A stretch of DNA of 64,000 bases from NCBI RefSeq assembly GCF_020523825.1, contig NZ_JAJALK010000011.1, positions 124,001 to 188,000 of the forward strand, in the 5' to 3' direction. Source of the DNA: Methylobacterium brachiatum (GTDB lineage Bacteria > Pseudomonadota > Alphaproteobacteria > Rhizobiales > Beijerinckiaceae). The translations under genes and the position numbers were made by a program. How positions within the stretch are numbered: position 1 is the first letter of the stretch; each line of letters starts with the position of its first letter. Below, piece after piece: positions 44,735-55,843 of this stretch. A model generated the notes under the pieces. That model was not told the origin of the DNA. It did no database searches and saw only the letters and a program-made list of their open reading frames with translations.

Positions 44735-47356
44735 ATGCGCACCGAGACGCCGCCGCTGATCCGCCTGGAGGAATACCGGCCGAGCGACTACCTGATCGAC
44801 CGCGTCGATCTCGACATCCGCCTCGACCCGCACGCCACCCGGATCGACGCGACCCTGGCCCTGCGTCCGAACCCGGCGGGGCGCGCCGGCGCGCCGCTGC
44901 ATCTCGACGGCGACGACCTTCGCCTGGTCTCGGCGGATCTCGACGGCGCGGCGCTCGCCGCGGATTCTTACACCGCGACCCCGTCGGGCCTCACCCTGCA
45001 CGCCCCGCCCCAGCAGCCGTTCACTTTACGCCTCGTCACCGAGGTCGATCCGACCGCCAACACCAAGCTGATGGGCCTCTACCGCTCGAGCGGGGTCTAT
45101 TGCACCCAGTGCGAGGCCGACGGCTTCCGCCGGATCACCTATTTCCTCGACCGCCCCGACGTGATGGCAATCTACACCACCCGCATCGAAGCGGACCGGA
45201 CCGAGGCGCCGGTGCTGCTCGGCAACGGCAACCTGGTCGAATCCGGCCCCGCCGGGGCCGATCGGCACTTCGCGATCTGGCACGACCCGCATCCGAAGCC
45301 CGCCTACCTGTTCGCGCTGGTGGGCGGCCGGCTCGGCAAGGTCGAGACCAACTTCACCACCCAGGAGGGACGCGCCGTCACCTGCGCGGTCTATGTCGAG
45401 CCCGGCAAGGAGGCCCGCGCCGACTACGCCCTCGATGCCGTGATCCGTTCAATGAGGTGGGACGAGACCGCCTTCGGTCGCGCCTACGACCTCGACGTAT
45501 TCAACGTCGTCGCCGTGTCCGACTTCAACATGGGCGCCATGGAGAATAAGGGCCTCAACATCTTCAACGACAAATACGTTCTGGCGAGCCCCGAGACTGC
45601 GACCGACGGGGATTACGCGGCGATCGAGGCGATCATCGCCCACGAGTATTTCCACAACTGGTCGGGCAACCGGGTCACCTGCCGGGACTGGTTCCAGCTC
45701 TGCCTCAAGGAAGGGCTGACGGTCTTCCGCGACCAGGAATTCTCGTCCGACATGCGCTCCCGGCCGGTCCACCGGATCTCCGAGGTCCGGTCCCTGCGGG
45801 CGCGCCAGTTCCCTGAGGATGCCGGCCCCTTGCGCCATCCGGTGCGGCCGCGGGCCTATGCCGAGATCAACAACTTCTACACGGCGACCGTCTACGACAA
45901 GGGTGCCGAGATCGTCCGGATGCTGCGGACGCTGATCGGCCCGGAGGCGTTCCGGGCCGGCATGGACCGCTACTTCGCCGACAATGACGGCCGCGCCGCC
46001 ACGGTGGAGGACTTCCTGGCCGCCTTCGCCACCGTGACCGGGCGCGACCTCTCGGCCTTCGCCCGCTGGTACGAGCGGCCCGGCACGCCGCGCCTGTCCG
46101 TCGCCATGGCCTACGATCCGCAGGCCGCCCGCTGCACCCTGCGCTTCACTCAGAGCCTGCCCGGCGAGACCGGCCCCGACGCCCCGCCCCTGGTGATCCC
46201 GGTGGCGCTCGGCCTCGTCGGCGCTGCGGGGCCGCTCACGAACGCCACCTGCCCGGATGTCCGGAACGGGGTCTATGTCCTCGACCGTGCCGAGGCCGAG
46301 ATCGTGTTCGAGCAGGTCACCGAGGAGCCGGTGCCCTCGCTCCTGCGCGACTTCTCGGCCCCGGTGCGGCTCGAGTTCGACCTCACCGACGCCCAGCGCA
46401 TGCGGCTGCTGGCGCAGGACAGCGACCCGTTCAACCGCTGGCAGGCGGCCCAGGACGTTGCCCTGCGGCTGATCCTCGACCCCGATCCCGCCCGGGCCGA
46501 CGCCTTCGCGGAGGCGCTCGGGCGCTTCCTCGACGGCGAAGCCCTGGCCGACCCGGCCTTCGCGGCCCTGGTCGTCACCCTGCCGAGCGAGGGCGAGGCC
46601 GCCGATTCCCTGTCCGCCGACGTCGATCCCGACGCGATCCACCGGGCGCGGTTCGACCTGCGGGCACGCCTCGGCCGGACCCTGCGGCCGCGCCTGGAGC
46701 GGCTCGACGCCGCCCTCGCCCCGGCCGACGGCGCGGCCTACAGCCCCGACGCGGCCTCGGCCGGGCGCCGGTCCCTGCGCAACGCCGCCCTCGACCTGAT
46801 CGCCGCGGGCGATCCCGAGGCCGGGACGCAGCGTGCGGCCGAGCGCCTGGCGAACGCTACCAACATGACCGACCGGCTGGCGGCGCTCGGTACCCTGGCG
46901 CTGATCCCCGGTCAGGCTCGGGAGGACGCGCTGGCGGGCTTCGCGGAGCGCTTCGCCGACGAGCCGCTGGTCCTCGACAAGTGGTTCGCGATCCAGGCGC
47001 AGATCCCCGAGCCCGGCACCCTGGAGCGAATCACCCGGCTGAAAGCGCACCCGGCCTTCACCATGACCAACCCGAATCGGGTGCGCGCGCTGATCGGAAC
47101 CTTGGCGTTCGGCAACCCGACGCAGTTCGCACGGGCCGACGGCGCCGGATTTTCCCTCGTCGCCGACACGGTCGCGGCGCTGGATTCGACCAACCCACAG
47201 GTTGCCGCGCGCCTGCTGACGGCCTTCGGATCCTGGCGTCGGCTGGAAAAATCGCGGGCCGCGAAAGCCGGCGAAATGCTTAATCGGATCAAGGCGATCC
47301 CGGGCCTGTCGCGGGACACGGCCGACATCGTCGCACGCACCCTGGGAGGTGGCTAA
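44735..47356 (+). CDS. pepN: Aminopeptidase N (M1 family)
   Basis: An 873-residue zinc aminopeptidase of the long E. coli type. The exopeptidase motif is GAMEN (267-271), the zinc site is HEYFH (H303, E304, H307) with the third ligand E326 in LKEGLTVFRD, and the catalytic tyrosine is in NNFYTATVYDKG. N-terminal saddle, catalytic, beta and C-terminal helical domains are all present. GGAGAGAGAGCCGA gives a good ribosome site. The protein is cytosolic, with no signal peptide. It is upstream of a histidine kinase gene on the same strand, 179 bases apart. Confidence 0.97.
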   Translation: MRTETPPLIRLEEYRPSDYLIDRVDLDIRLDPHATRIDATLALRPNPAGRAGAPLHLDGDDLRLVSADLDGAALAADSYTATPSGLTLHAPPQQPFTLRLVTEVDPTANTKLMGLYRSSGVYCTQCEADGFRRITYFLDRPDVMAIYTTRIEADRTEAPVLLGNGNLVESGPAGADRHFAIWHDPHPKPAYLFALVGGRLGKVETNFTTQEGRAVTCAVYVEPGKEARADYALDAVIRSMRWDETAFGRAYDLDVFNVVAVSDFNMGAMENKGLNIFNDKYVLASPETATDGDYAAIEAIIAHEYFHNWSGNRVTCRDWFQLCLKEGLTVFRDQEFSSDMRSRPVHRISEVRSLRARQFPEDAGPLRHPVRPRAYAEINNFYTATVYDKGAEIVRMLRTLIGPEAFRAGMDRYFADNDGRAATVEDFLAAFATVTGRDLSAFARWYERPGTPRLSVAMAYDPQAARCTLRFTQSLPGETGPDAPPLVIPVALGLVGAAGPLTNATCPDVRNGVYVLDRAEAEIVFEQVTEEPVPSLLRDFSAPVRLEFDLTDAQRMRLLAQDSDPFNRWQAAQDVALRLILDPDPARADAFAEALGRFLDGEALADPAFAALVVTLPSEGEAADSLSADVDPDAIHRARFDLRARLGRTLRPRLERLDAALAPADGAAYSPDAASAGRRSLRNAALDLIAAGDPEAGTQRAAERLANATNMTDRLAALGTLALIPGQAREDALAGFAERFADEPLVLDKWFAIQAQIPEPGTLERITRLKAHPAFTMTNPNRVRALIGTLAFGNPTQFARADGAGFSLVADTVAALDSTNPQVAARLLTAFGSWRRLEKSRAAKAGEMLNRIKAIPGLSRDTADIVARTLGGG

Positions 47357-47446
47357 GTACCTGAACTTGCGGTAGAAATCGATTCTCTCGCCGAGTCGCA
47401 ACCCATCGGGTCCGTCAAGGCCGAATGGTAAAAAATCCGTGGACAA

Positions 47447-47490
47447 GCGCCCCTCGAAGATGGTTCTATCCCGTCAGATTCGAGGGGCGC
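47447..47490. repeat. 12-base-pair inverted repeat between pepN and the kinase gene
   Basis: GCGCCCCTCGAA (47447-47458) and TTCGAGGGGCGC (47479-47490) are perfect inverted partners with a 20-base loop. No T-run follows, so it is not a clear terminator. It lies 91 bases after pepN and 45 bases ahead of the kinase start, so it could shape the leader of that mRNA or be an operator. Confidence 0.6.
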
Positions 47491-47535
47491 GAGACGCCAC
47501 GGACGGATCGCAGTTCCCTTGGGTGAGGTTCGGCC

Positions 47536-49878
<2,343 letters not shown>

Positions 49879-49891
49879 GCCGGTCGCCCAT

Positions 49892-50146
49892 TCACCGGCG
49901 CGGATCGAGACCGCCCAGACGCGCCAGCCGACCCTGCTCCACCTGCCAGCGCGCATCCGCCACCGCCCGGGAGAGACGCCGGATCCGCCAGCGCCGGTAA
50001 AGCGTCAGGAGAGCAGGGCCGCCGAGCCCGGCCTGATGATGGCGCAGGCGTCGCAGCAAATCCGGCAGTACCGACGCCGCCGCATCGGCGGTGGCGATCT
50101 CGATCGCCCGCAATTCGGCCCGCAACCCGGACTTCCAATCCTCCAT
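49892..50146 (-). CDS. Small hypothetical protein
   Basis: An 84-residue, strongly helical and Arg/Leu-rich protein (ELRAIEIATADAAASVLPDL, LLTLYRRWRIRRLSRAVADA). I recognise no family and see no export signal. It converges with the kinase gene, 13 bases apart, and has only a weak GGGGG upstream of its ATG. It could be a real small basic protein or a frame kept open by GC bias. Confidence 0.45.
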   Translation of the reverse strand: MEDWKSGLRAELRAIEIATADAAASVLPDLLRRLRHHQAGLGGPALLTLYRRWRIRRLSRAVADARWQVEQGRLARLGGLDPRR

Positions 50147-50224
50147 GGCGACCCGGGCCCCCGCGGCGAGGAATCGTCCGGGCCGGCGGTTTGAGATCCC
50201 CCCGCGACACGGATGCGCCCCCGA

Positions 50225-50248
50225 GAACGCGCGTCGCGCACCGGCGTT
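50225..50248 (+). promoter_or_regulatory. EcfG-like promoter ahead of a small exported protein
   Basis: GAAC at 50225-50228 and CGTT at 50245-50248 are spaced by exactly 16 bases. The base before GAAC is A where the EcfG consensus has G. The predicted start would be about 40 bases ahead of the ATG at 50298. See the other two GAAC-N16-CGTT sites in this window at 12651-12675 and 55294-55317. Confidence 0.35.
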
Positions 50249-50297
50249 TCCCCTTCAGAGGATCCGCCCGGCGGATCACCATGGAAAGAGACGATCG

Positions 50298-50582
50298 ATG
50301 CGCTCCAGGACCACGCTCCGCTTCACCCTCGCGGCCCTGCTCGGGCTGGCCGCGGCCCCGGCTCTGGCGCAGAGCGTCGGCTACGCCACCGGCTTTCCCG
50401 GCAAGGACCCGGCCGGCGACGAGGAGATCGGCTGGGGCCCGGCCTATCGTCCGGAGACGAGCTTCGCCCAGCCCGGCACGCCGCCCACCCCCGGCCAGAT
50501 CGCCGGCCGCGCCTATCGGGCCCGGACCGGACACGGCGTCTACGACCAGGTCCAGGGCGAGGGGCCGTACCGCAACCGGTAG
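50298..50582 (+). CDS. Small exported protein of unknown function
   Basis: A 94-residue protein with a clear Sec signal peptide (MRSRTTLRFTLAALLGLAAA then PALA-QS). The mature 70 residues are Gly/Pro/Tyr-rich and probably lack a stable fold (YATGFPGKDPAGDEEIGWGP; HGVYDQVQGEGPY). I recognise no family. GGAAAGAGACGATCG upstream of the ATG is a usable ribosome site. It converges with the acetyltransferase gene, 9 bases apart. A stress-induced periplasmic protein would fit the EcfG-like promoter, but this is speculative. Confidence 0.7.
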   Translation: MRSRTTLRFTLAALLGLAAAPALAQSVGYATGFPGKDPAGDEEIGWGPAYRPETSFAQPGTPPTPGQIAGRAYRARTGHGVYDQVQGEGPYRNR

Positions 50583-50591
50583 GCGTCGGAT

Positions 50592-51734
50592 TCAGCGCCG
50601 CCGCAGAGCCCGCTTGGCCGCGGCGCGCGCCGCGTGCTCGAACCGAGCGAGCCGCAGGCGTCGCTCCAGGGACAGGGTGCGATCCCCCGGCGGCAAGGCG
50701 ATGATCTCGGCGATACGGGTTCGCTCGCGGTAGAGGCTCTCCAGGGCCGAGCCGTCGAGCGTCGCCGAATCGAGCGTGTCCGCAAAGCCGGTCTCGTGGC
50801 AGGCGCGCACGATCTCCGCCTCCAAGAGCAGGCCGGGGGCGTGGCTGCGCAGGTCCTCGTCGTAGGCGGTCTTCAGGAGCGTCGCTCTGCCCCCACCGAC
50901 CAGGGCCAGGCTGATCGCGATCGGCCGGCCGTCGAGCGTGAGGGCATCCGCCCGGACGCCGACGGGGCCGGGCCGTTCGGCGAAGAGAGCCCGGGCGAGT
51001 GCCGCCGTGTCCGGCCGGCAGGCCATGGCGGTGCCGGCCTGACCCTTCCAGCCCTTCCGCTCGAGGGCCAGGAAATCCGCCACACACCGTGCCAGTTCCG
51101 GGCCGCCCGCGGCGCCGACATGGGCCACGGTGCCGGCCTCGGAGAGGCGGCGGGTGCGCCGACGCAGATCCTTGAACCGGGACCGGTTCGGGTGCCCGGC
51201 CAGGAACGCATCGTGATCGGCGCGTCGCACCATCAAAGGGCGCTCGAACGCCGTCACGATGCCGATGGCCCAGCCACGCGCCCGCATCGCCGCGAGCATC
51301 TCGGGCACCGCCCCGTCTTCCGTCGGCAGGAGCGGCCAGCGCCAGGCCCGTCCGCCGGACGCCTGTTCCAGCCCGGCGACCAGGGCCTGGATCGCCGCCG
51401 CGCGGTCGGGTCCGTCGATCACCAGGGGCGCTGTGGCGGTCACCAAGGGTGACAGGAACGGCTGCGCCACCCGGCCGCCGAGGCCGGCGAGATCGCGCCG
51501 CAGCGTGAAGGGCAGGAGCGCGACCGGATCGCCGCCGCGGTGGACCGTGACGAAGCCGAGCGCCCCGGGCAGCAGCCCGGCTTCCCGATGAGCTGCGACC
51601 GCGTGGTGCGTGTAGTGCGGGTGCGGGGCGGCGCTCGACGCGTACAGCGCGTCCCACGCCGCCGGCTCGGGCGCGTGGCCGATCGAGACCGACAGGCCGG
51701 ATGTCGTCCGCTTGGATTGCGCCACGGCGTTCAC
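50592..51734 (-). CDS. CelD/BcsL-type GNAT acetyltransferase
   Basis: A 380-residue protein with two GNAT-like halves, as in FemAB/CelD family (acetyltransferase_6 type) proteins. The conserved segment is the middle: HPNRSRFKDLRRRTRRL, then DFLALERKGWKGQAGTAM and the late AYDEDLRSHAPGLLLEAEIV, in which the last matches the Y-D-x-x-x-x-x-x-P-G signature. Related proteins are linked to cellulose and exopolysaccharide acylation. The start is a GTG overlapping the stop of the flippase gene (GTGA), so the pair is co-translated. An acyl group added to a surface polymer is the best guess. Confidence 0.85.
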   Translation of the reverse strand: MNAVAQSKRTTSGLSVSIGHAPEPAAWDALYASSAAPHPHYTHHAVAAHREAGLLPGALGFVTVHRGGDPVALLPFTLRRDLAGLGGRVAQPFLSPLVTATAPLVIDGPDRAAAIQALVAGLEQASGGRAWRWPLLPTEDGAVPEMLAAMRARGWAIGIVTAFERPLMVRRADHDAFLAGHPNRSRFKDLRRRTRRLSEAGTVAHVGAAGGPELARCVADFLALERKGWKGQAGTAMACRPDTAALARALFAERPGPVGVRADALTLDGRPIAISLALVGGGRATLLKTAYDEDLRSHAPGLLLEAEIVRACHETGFADTLDSATLDGSALESLYRERTRIAEIIALPPGDRTLSLERRLRLARFEHAARAAAKRALRRR

Positions 51735-53086
51735 CGGATCGCTCCCGCGGACCAGATCGGGGTCGGCAGCCCGTGCAGGCGGCCGGCGGCGCGGGCGAGC
51801 AGGCCAGCGCGCACGATCGTCGCCAGCGCCACCGCCAAGGCGGCCCCCAAGGTGCCGAAGAGCGGCATCAGCATCAGGCATAGGGCGCAAGCTACGATCA
51901 GCATGAAGGCGGTGATGCCGGCGCAGAGGCGCTCGCCGCCCAGCATGGTCAGGAGGTCCTCGCCCGGTCCGAACAAACTCGCCGCGACGCTGCCGGCGAC
52001 CAGCACGGCCAGGATCGGCACGCTGGACCCGAGGCCGGGGCCGAACATCGCCAGCAGCAGGGGGCTCAAGCCCACGATCGCGCTGCCGACCAGGGCCGTG
52101 GCGCCCGCGGTCAGCCGGCCCTGGCGGCGCACCAGGTCGGCGAGCAGGGGACGGTCGGCCCGGGCATGGGCGGCGCTGTAGTGCTGGAGCGTCGCCGCGC
52201 TGGCGGCGAAATGCACGAACACCACGAATTGCTGGATCCGGGTCGCGGCGAAATACAGGCCGAGCTCGGCCGGGCTCACCAGGGCGCCGAGCACGATCAC
52301 GTCGACGAAGGTGAAGCCGGCATTGGCGAGATCGATCCCGGCGATCGGCAGGCTGGTGCCGAGCCAGGTCCGCCACCGGTAGCGCTGCGGCCCGGCGGGC
52401 AGATCCGCCCGCAGCCGCGCCACGAGCAGGCCGGCCTGCAGCGCGGTGGCGATGGCGGCGGCGACCAGCATGCAGGCCATCGCGACCTCGGCCCGGGGTG
52501 GCGCCCCGAGCAGCACGGCCCCGACCATGCAGGCCATCATCAGGCTCTGGCGCAGCAGGTAGGGCGGCGCGATGGCGAGCCCGACCCAGTTCTGGCTGCG
52601 CGCCACGCCTTCGAGATAATCCTGCAGGGCAAAAAGCGGCATCACGCAGAGCGCGACCGCGATCGGCGCCCGGTAGGCCGGTGCGAACAGGCCGGGCTCC
52701 AGCCACAACAGGGCGGCGCCGAGACCGGCCACGCTGAGCGCCGCCCCACCGGTGACCAGGGCACCGGCCCGGATATAGCCGCGGGCGAGGTCGAGATCGC
52801 CCCGTGCCTGGTCGGTCGGCACGAAGCGGCAGGCGCCCTGCGACAGGCCGAGCGTCAGGGTGTGGCCGAGCATGGCGGTCCAGACCCAGACGGCAGCGAA
52901 CACCCCGTAGGCGTCCCAGCCCATCAGCCGGGCGGCGAGCACCTGGGCCGCATAGGCGAAGCCGGCCGCCCCGACCCGGATGGCGAAGACGGTCAGCGCC
53001 GCCCGTGCCGGGCCGCTCCGCAAAGCGTGGAGGCGCCGGCCGGCGGCGGCGAGCTTGGTGGGGGCTGGGACGGCCGTGGCTGACAC
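51731..53086 (-). CDS. Wzx-like polysaccharide flippase (MOP superfamily)
   Basis: A 451-residue membrane protein with about 12-14 helices in the oligosaccharide/polysaccharide exporter pattern. After a 30-residue tail the first helix reads ALTVFAIRVGAAGFAYAAQV with the typical R-x-G core; GLSQGACRFVPTD follows, and the second half begins near LGTSLPIAGIDLANAGFTFV. It would flip lipid-linked sugars to the periplasm. No glycosyltransferase or polymerase lies next to it. The start is a GTG at 53086, with GGAG upstream. It is the first gene of a pair with the acetyltransferase. Confidence 0.85.
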   Translation of the reverse strand: MSATAVPAPTKLAAAGRRLHALRSGPARAALTVFAIRVGAAGFAYAAQVLAARLMGWDAYGVFAAVWVWTAMLGHTLTLGLSQGACRFVPTDQARGDLDLARGYIRAGALVTGGAALSVAGLGAALLWLEPGLFAPAYRAPIAVALCVMPLFALQDYLEGVARSQNWVGLAIAPPYLLRQSLMMACMVGAVLLGAPPRAEVAMACMLVAAAIATALQAGLLVARLRADLPAGPQRYRWRTWLGTSLPIAGIDLANAGFTFVDVIVLGALVSPAELGLYFAATRIQQFVVFVHFAASAATLQHYSAAHARADRPLLADLVRRQGRLTAGATALVGSAIVGLSPLLLAMFGPGLGSSVPILAVLVAGSVAASLFGPGEDLLTMLGGERLCAGITAFMLIVACALCLMLMPLFGTLGAALAVALATIVRAGLLARAAGRLHGLPTPIWSAGAIR

Positions 53087-53243
53087 TACGCGCTCCGCGC
53101 CGGGCTCGGAGCATCATCCCGAAAGGCGGCCGCCGGATCGGAAACAGACGATGTCCCGTCAAACCCGCTGGAGCATCGTCCGAGATCCAATATCCGGGGC
53201 GATAGTCCAGTGATCGTGGGTGAGCGATCGCGGGTTTCCGGGT

Positions 53244-54089
53244 CTAGCCCGGGGCGCGTTGCGGCTCGGTTAAAGGCGGCGCGCCCGGGGCGGCCTTCGG
53301 GTCCGGAGCCGGGTCGGTGCGCATCAGCGAGGTGGCGATGGTCAGCGCCACGTGCTCGGCCATGCAGCGCAGGCCGAGATCGTTGAGCCGGAACTGGCGG
53401 CCGAGCATGTGGCCTTCGCTCTTGTCGCTGCGGCTCGACAGGTAATGCAGGGCCTCGTAGCGGCGCACCAGCGGCACCTGCTGCTGGGCCGCCACGGTGC
53501 GGACCGCCTCGACGATCCGGTTGTAATCGACGTCGGCGGCCATGCTGGCGGTGTAGATCGGGTCGACCAGAACCACGTCGATCCCGTGCGAGCGGATCCA
53601 GGCCACGGCCTCGCTGAGCGCGCTCGCGAAGGCGTCGGCATCGACCCGGGCGATGGCATCGTGGGTGCCGACCTGCCAGACCACGAGATCGGGCTCGGCC
53701 TCCGCCACCATGGTGCGCAGGCGCTCGGCCGCCCCGGAGGCGATCTCCCCCGGCAGGCCGCGATGGTCGATCGATACGTCGGTCTTCGGCAGCGCCCGTT
53801 CCAGGGCGGCTTCGAGCTTGGCCGGGTAAGAGGCCGAGGCGCCCGGCGCGGCGCTGCCGCCGATCGCCAGGATCCTGAGCGGACGGTTCTCGCCGAGCGC
53901 GGTCCGGACCGCGCCCAGCTTGGCCATGGTGTAGAGCTGAGCGCCCGGGACCCGGCATTCCTGCGACAGGCCGGGCTGGTCACCGGCGCCCGTGTCGGCC
54001 GGTTGCTCCGCAGCCGCCCCCGGCACCGATGCCCCCAGGATCAGCGCGGCCAGCGCCCAGCGGGGCACGGGGACGCGCGCACGCCTCAC
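53244..54089 (-). CDS. Exported SGNH/GDSL-type hydrolase
   Basis: A 281-residue protein with a Sec signal peptide (MRRARVPVPRWALAALILGA then SVPGAAA). The nucleophile region is LRILAIGGSAAPG: GGS stands where the family has GDS. WQVGTHDAIA is the block III equivalent (G-x-N-D replaced by GTHD), and the catalytic Asp-x-x-His at the end is represented by DLGLRCMAEH. The changes mean that activity is likely but not certain. GTG overlaps the stop of the OpgC-like gene (GTGA). Such hydrolases deacylate or acylate surface glycans. Confidence 0.8.
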   Translation of the reverse strand: MRRARVPVPRWALAALILGASVPGAAAEQPADTGAGDQPGLSQECRVPGAQLYTMAKLGAVRTALGENRPLRILAIGGSAAPGASASYPAKLEAALERALPKTDVSIDHRGLPGEIASGAAERLRTMVAEAEPDLVVWQVGTHDAIARVDADAFASALSEAVAWIRSHGIDVVLVDPIYTASMAADVDYNRIVEAVRTVAAQQQVPLVRRYEALHYLSSRSDKSEGHMLGRQFRLNDLGLRCMAEHVALTIATSLMRTDPAPDPKAAPGAPPLTEPQRAPG

Positions 54090-55183
54090 GACCGGGCCCG
54101 GGACGACTTGGTGCGGCTGCGCCATTCGACGAACCATGCGGTGAACCCCAGACCGACCAGGCCGCTTCCGGCGACCAGCATATCGACCAGCACGCCGCCG
54201 CCGGTCTGGAAACGCACGAGCTGCCCGATCAGGCTCAGGATCGAGCCCATGGAGAAGACCGCCAGGGAGTTCCGGCCCAGCTGACTCAGATAGCGCCCGA
54301 CCCCCCCGATTCGGGGAGCCAGAAATGCGTAGAGCGGCGCGAAGGCGAGCAATACCCCCAGGAAATGAAGAAGCCGCGCCGGTGTCAGGTAGGTCTTCTC
54401 GAACGTGAACAGCAACCGCGGCTCGGGCACCATCAGCGGATCCGGCCGGAGTCCCGTCACGGCGAGCGCGATGCCCAGGATGACGATGACCACGCCGGCC
54501 GGAATCAGGCGTCGCGACCAGCGGCGCAGGGTATCGGAGCGCAGGTTCCAGCCCTGGAGCACGAAGCCCAGCACCAGCAGAACCTGCCAGCAGAACGGAT
54601 CGAAGAACCAATCCCCCTCCCCGGGCCAGGACGGGACGTTCCACTCGAAGACGAGGCTGGCGAGATAGATCGCCCCCGACAGCGCCAGGGCCGCGATCAG
54701 GCTGACACGGCCGACCAGCACGAAGATCGGGGCGATGCCGATCAGCACCACGTAGAGCGGCAGGATGTTGAAGAACCCGAGCTGGTAGGTCATCAGCGCC
54801 ATGCCGCAGACCGACTGGATCGGGTCCGCGAAGAAGCCGCCGGCATTGTGCCATTCGAGGATCAGCGGGTTGTCGAGCAGCAGCGCCGACCCGGCGATGA
54901 GCGCCAGCGCCAGCAGCATCACGGTGAGCTGCGCCCGGTAGACCTCGACGGTGCGGGCGAGCAGCCGGACCACGCTCTGGCCGGCCGGCTCCGGGGTCCC
55001 GTCGCGCCGGCGCGTGGCGATGCCGATCGACCAGCCCGCCAGGAACACGAACAGCTCGGCGGCATCCGAGATGCCGTATTGCGAGAAGGTGTAGCGCTCG
55101 AAGGTGTTGCCCGGGATGTGGTTGACGAAAATCGTCACGAGGGCGAAGCCGCGCCAGAAGTCGATCGCGTTGGGGTCCCGCAT
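54086..55183 (-). CDS. OpgC-like membrane acyltransferase
   Basis: A 365-residue membrane protein with about ten helices. The start MRDPNAIDFWRGFALVTIF, with RDP-x-x-D-F-WRG and then VNHIPGNTFERYT, is the hallmark of the OpgC group, which adds succinyl or other acyl groups to osmoregulated periplasmic glucans. ELFVFLAGWSIGI and RNSLAVFSMGSIL are further OpgC blocks. The ATG at 55183 is chosen because the family starts there. It is co-translated with the SGNH hydrolase downstream; the pair probably decorates a periplasmic or surface glycan. Confidence 0.9.
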   Translation of the reverse strand: MRDPNAIDFWRGFALVTIFVNHIPGNTFERYTFSQYGISDAAELFVFLAGWSIGIATRRRDGTPEPAGQSVVRLLARTVEVYRAQLTVMLLALALIAGSALLLDNPLILEWHNAGGFFADPIQSVCGMALMTYQLGFFNILPLYVVLIGIAPIFVLVGRVSLIAALALSGAIYLASLVFEWNVPSWPGEGDWFFDPFCWQVLLVLGFVLQGWNLRSDTLRRWSRRLIPAGVVIVILGIALAVTGLRPDPLMVPEPRLLFTFEKTYLTPARLLHFLGVLLAFAPLYAFLAPRIGGVGRYLSQLGRNSLAVFSMGSILSLIGQLVRFQTGGGVLVDMLVAGSGLVGLGFTAWFVEWRSRTKSSRARS

Positions 55184-55293
55184 CGTCGCGGCGGCTCCGG
55201 GGTTTCGACACTGGATCGGGGGATGCGCGCCCCTGATACGGCGCCGGGCCCGGTCTGCAAAGGCGAACAAACGGGGAGTTCGCCCGGGGGCGC

Positions 55294-55317
55294 GAACCGG
55301 GTGGTCACGCTCGCGTT
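55294..55317 (+). promoter_or_regulatory. EcfG-like promoter ahead of a small exported protein
   Basis: GAAC at 55294-55297 and CGTT at 55314-55317 are separated by exactly 16 bases; the base before GAAC is C rather than the consensus G. The predicted start is about 20 bases ahead of the ATG at 55344, with AAGGAG in the short leader. Of the three such sites in the window this one has the best geometry. Confidence 0.45.
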
Positions 55318-55343
55318 AGGTCCGGGCAAGGAGATCCGGACAG

Positions 55344-55610
55344 ATGACCCGCACCATGACGATCCTCGGCCTCTCGGCCCTGCTGCCGATGCTGGCCGCG
55401 ACGGCCGCCACGGCGCAGTCCCAGACCGGAACCGGCGGCGGACCGACATCGACGGTGACGGCGCCGCACACCTCTCCCGTCGGCCGCACGATGCCGCCCG
55501 CCTCCGGCGCCGGCGCCGCCACCCCGAACGATCGGCGCGACCGCACCCAGCAGCAGATCCAGGACGACAAGATCTCTCAGGGCATCTGCATCGGCTGCAG
55601 CCCGAAATAG
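55344..55610 (+). CDS. Small exported protein of unknown function
   Basis: An 88-residue protein with a signal peptide (MTRTMTILGLSALLPMLAAT then AATA-QS). The mature part is Gly/Thr/Pro-rich and ends in QDDKISQGICIGCSPK, with two cysteines three residues apart that could bind metal or form a disulfide. I recognise no family. AAGGAG lies 10 bases ahead of the ATG. It diverges from the OpgC-like gene. Confidence 0.75.
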   Translation: MTRTMTILGLSALLPMLAATAATAQSQTGTGGGPTSTVTAPHTSPVGRTMPPASGAGAATPNDRRDRTQQQIQDDKISQGICIGCSPK

Positions 55611-55668
55611 GGTTTTGCGGTCTCGCGCCCTCCGCGACGGTCCGCTGCAACAATTTCCCACCCGTCAC

Positions 55669-55780
55669 CTCATCCTGAGGTGCCGGAGCGCAGCGGAGGC
55701 CTCGAAGGAGGCCTCCAGCCCGCCGCGCGATCCCTGGAGGGCTCCTTCGAGGCGGCTGCGCCGCTCCTTGGGATGAGGGG
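55669..55780. repeat. Intergenic repeat, copy 2 (downstream of rmlA)
   Basis: Shares ordered blocks with 31441-31540 (CTCATCCTGAGGTGCC, GGCCTCGAAGGAGGCCTCCAG and TGGAGGGCTCCTTCGAGGC in part). The outer ends CTCATCC and GGATGAG close a long hairpin. It fills the gap between a small exported protein gene and the end of rmlA and could also act as a transcript end for the rml operon. Confidence 0.75.
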
Positions 55781-55843
55781 AGATTTGGAGGTCCGTCGAG
55801 CGAACACGCCGTTCGATCGCAATGACCCCGTCAGGAGTACAGC

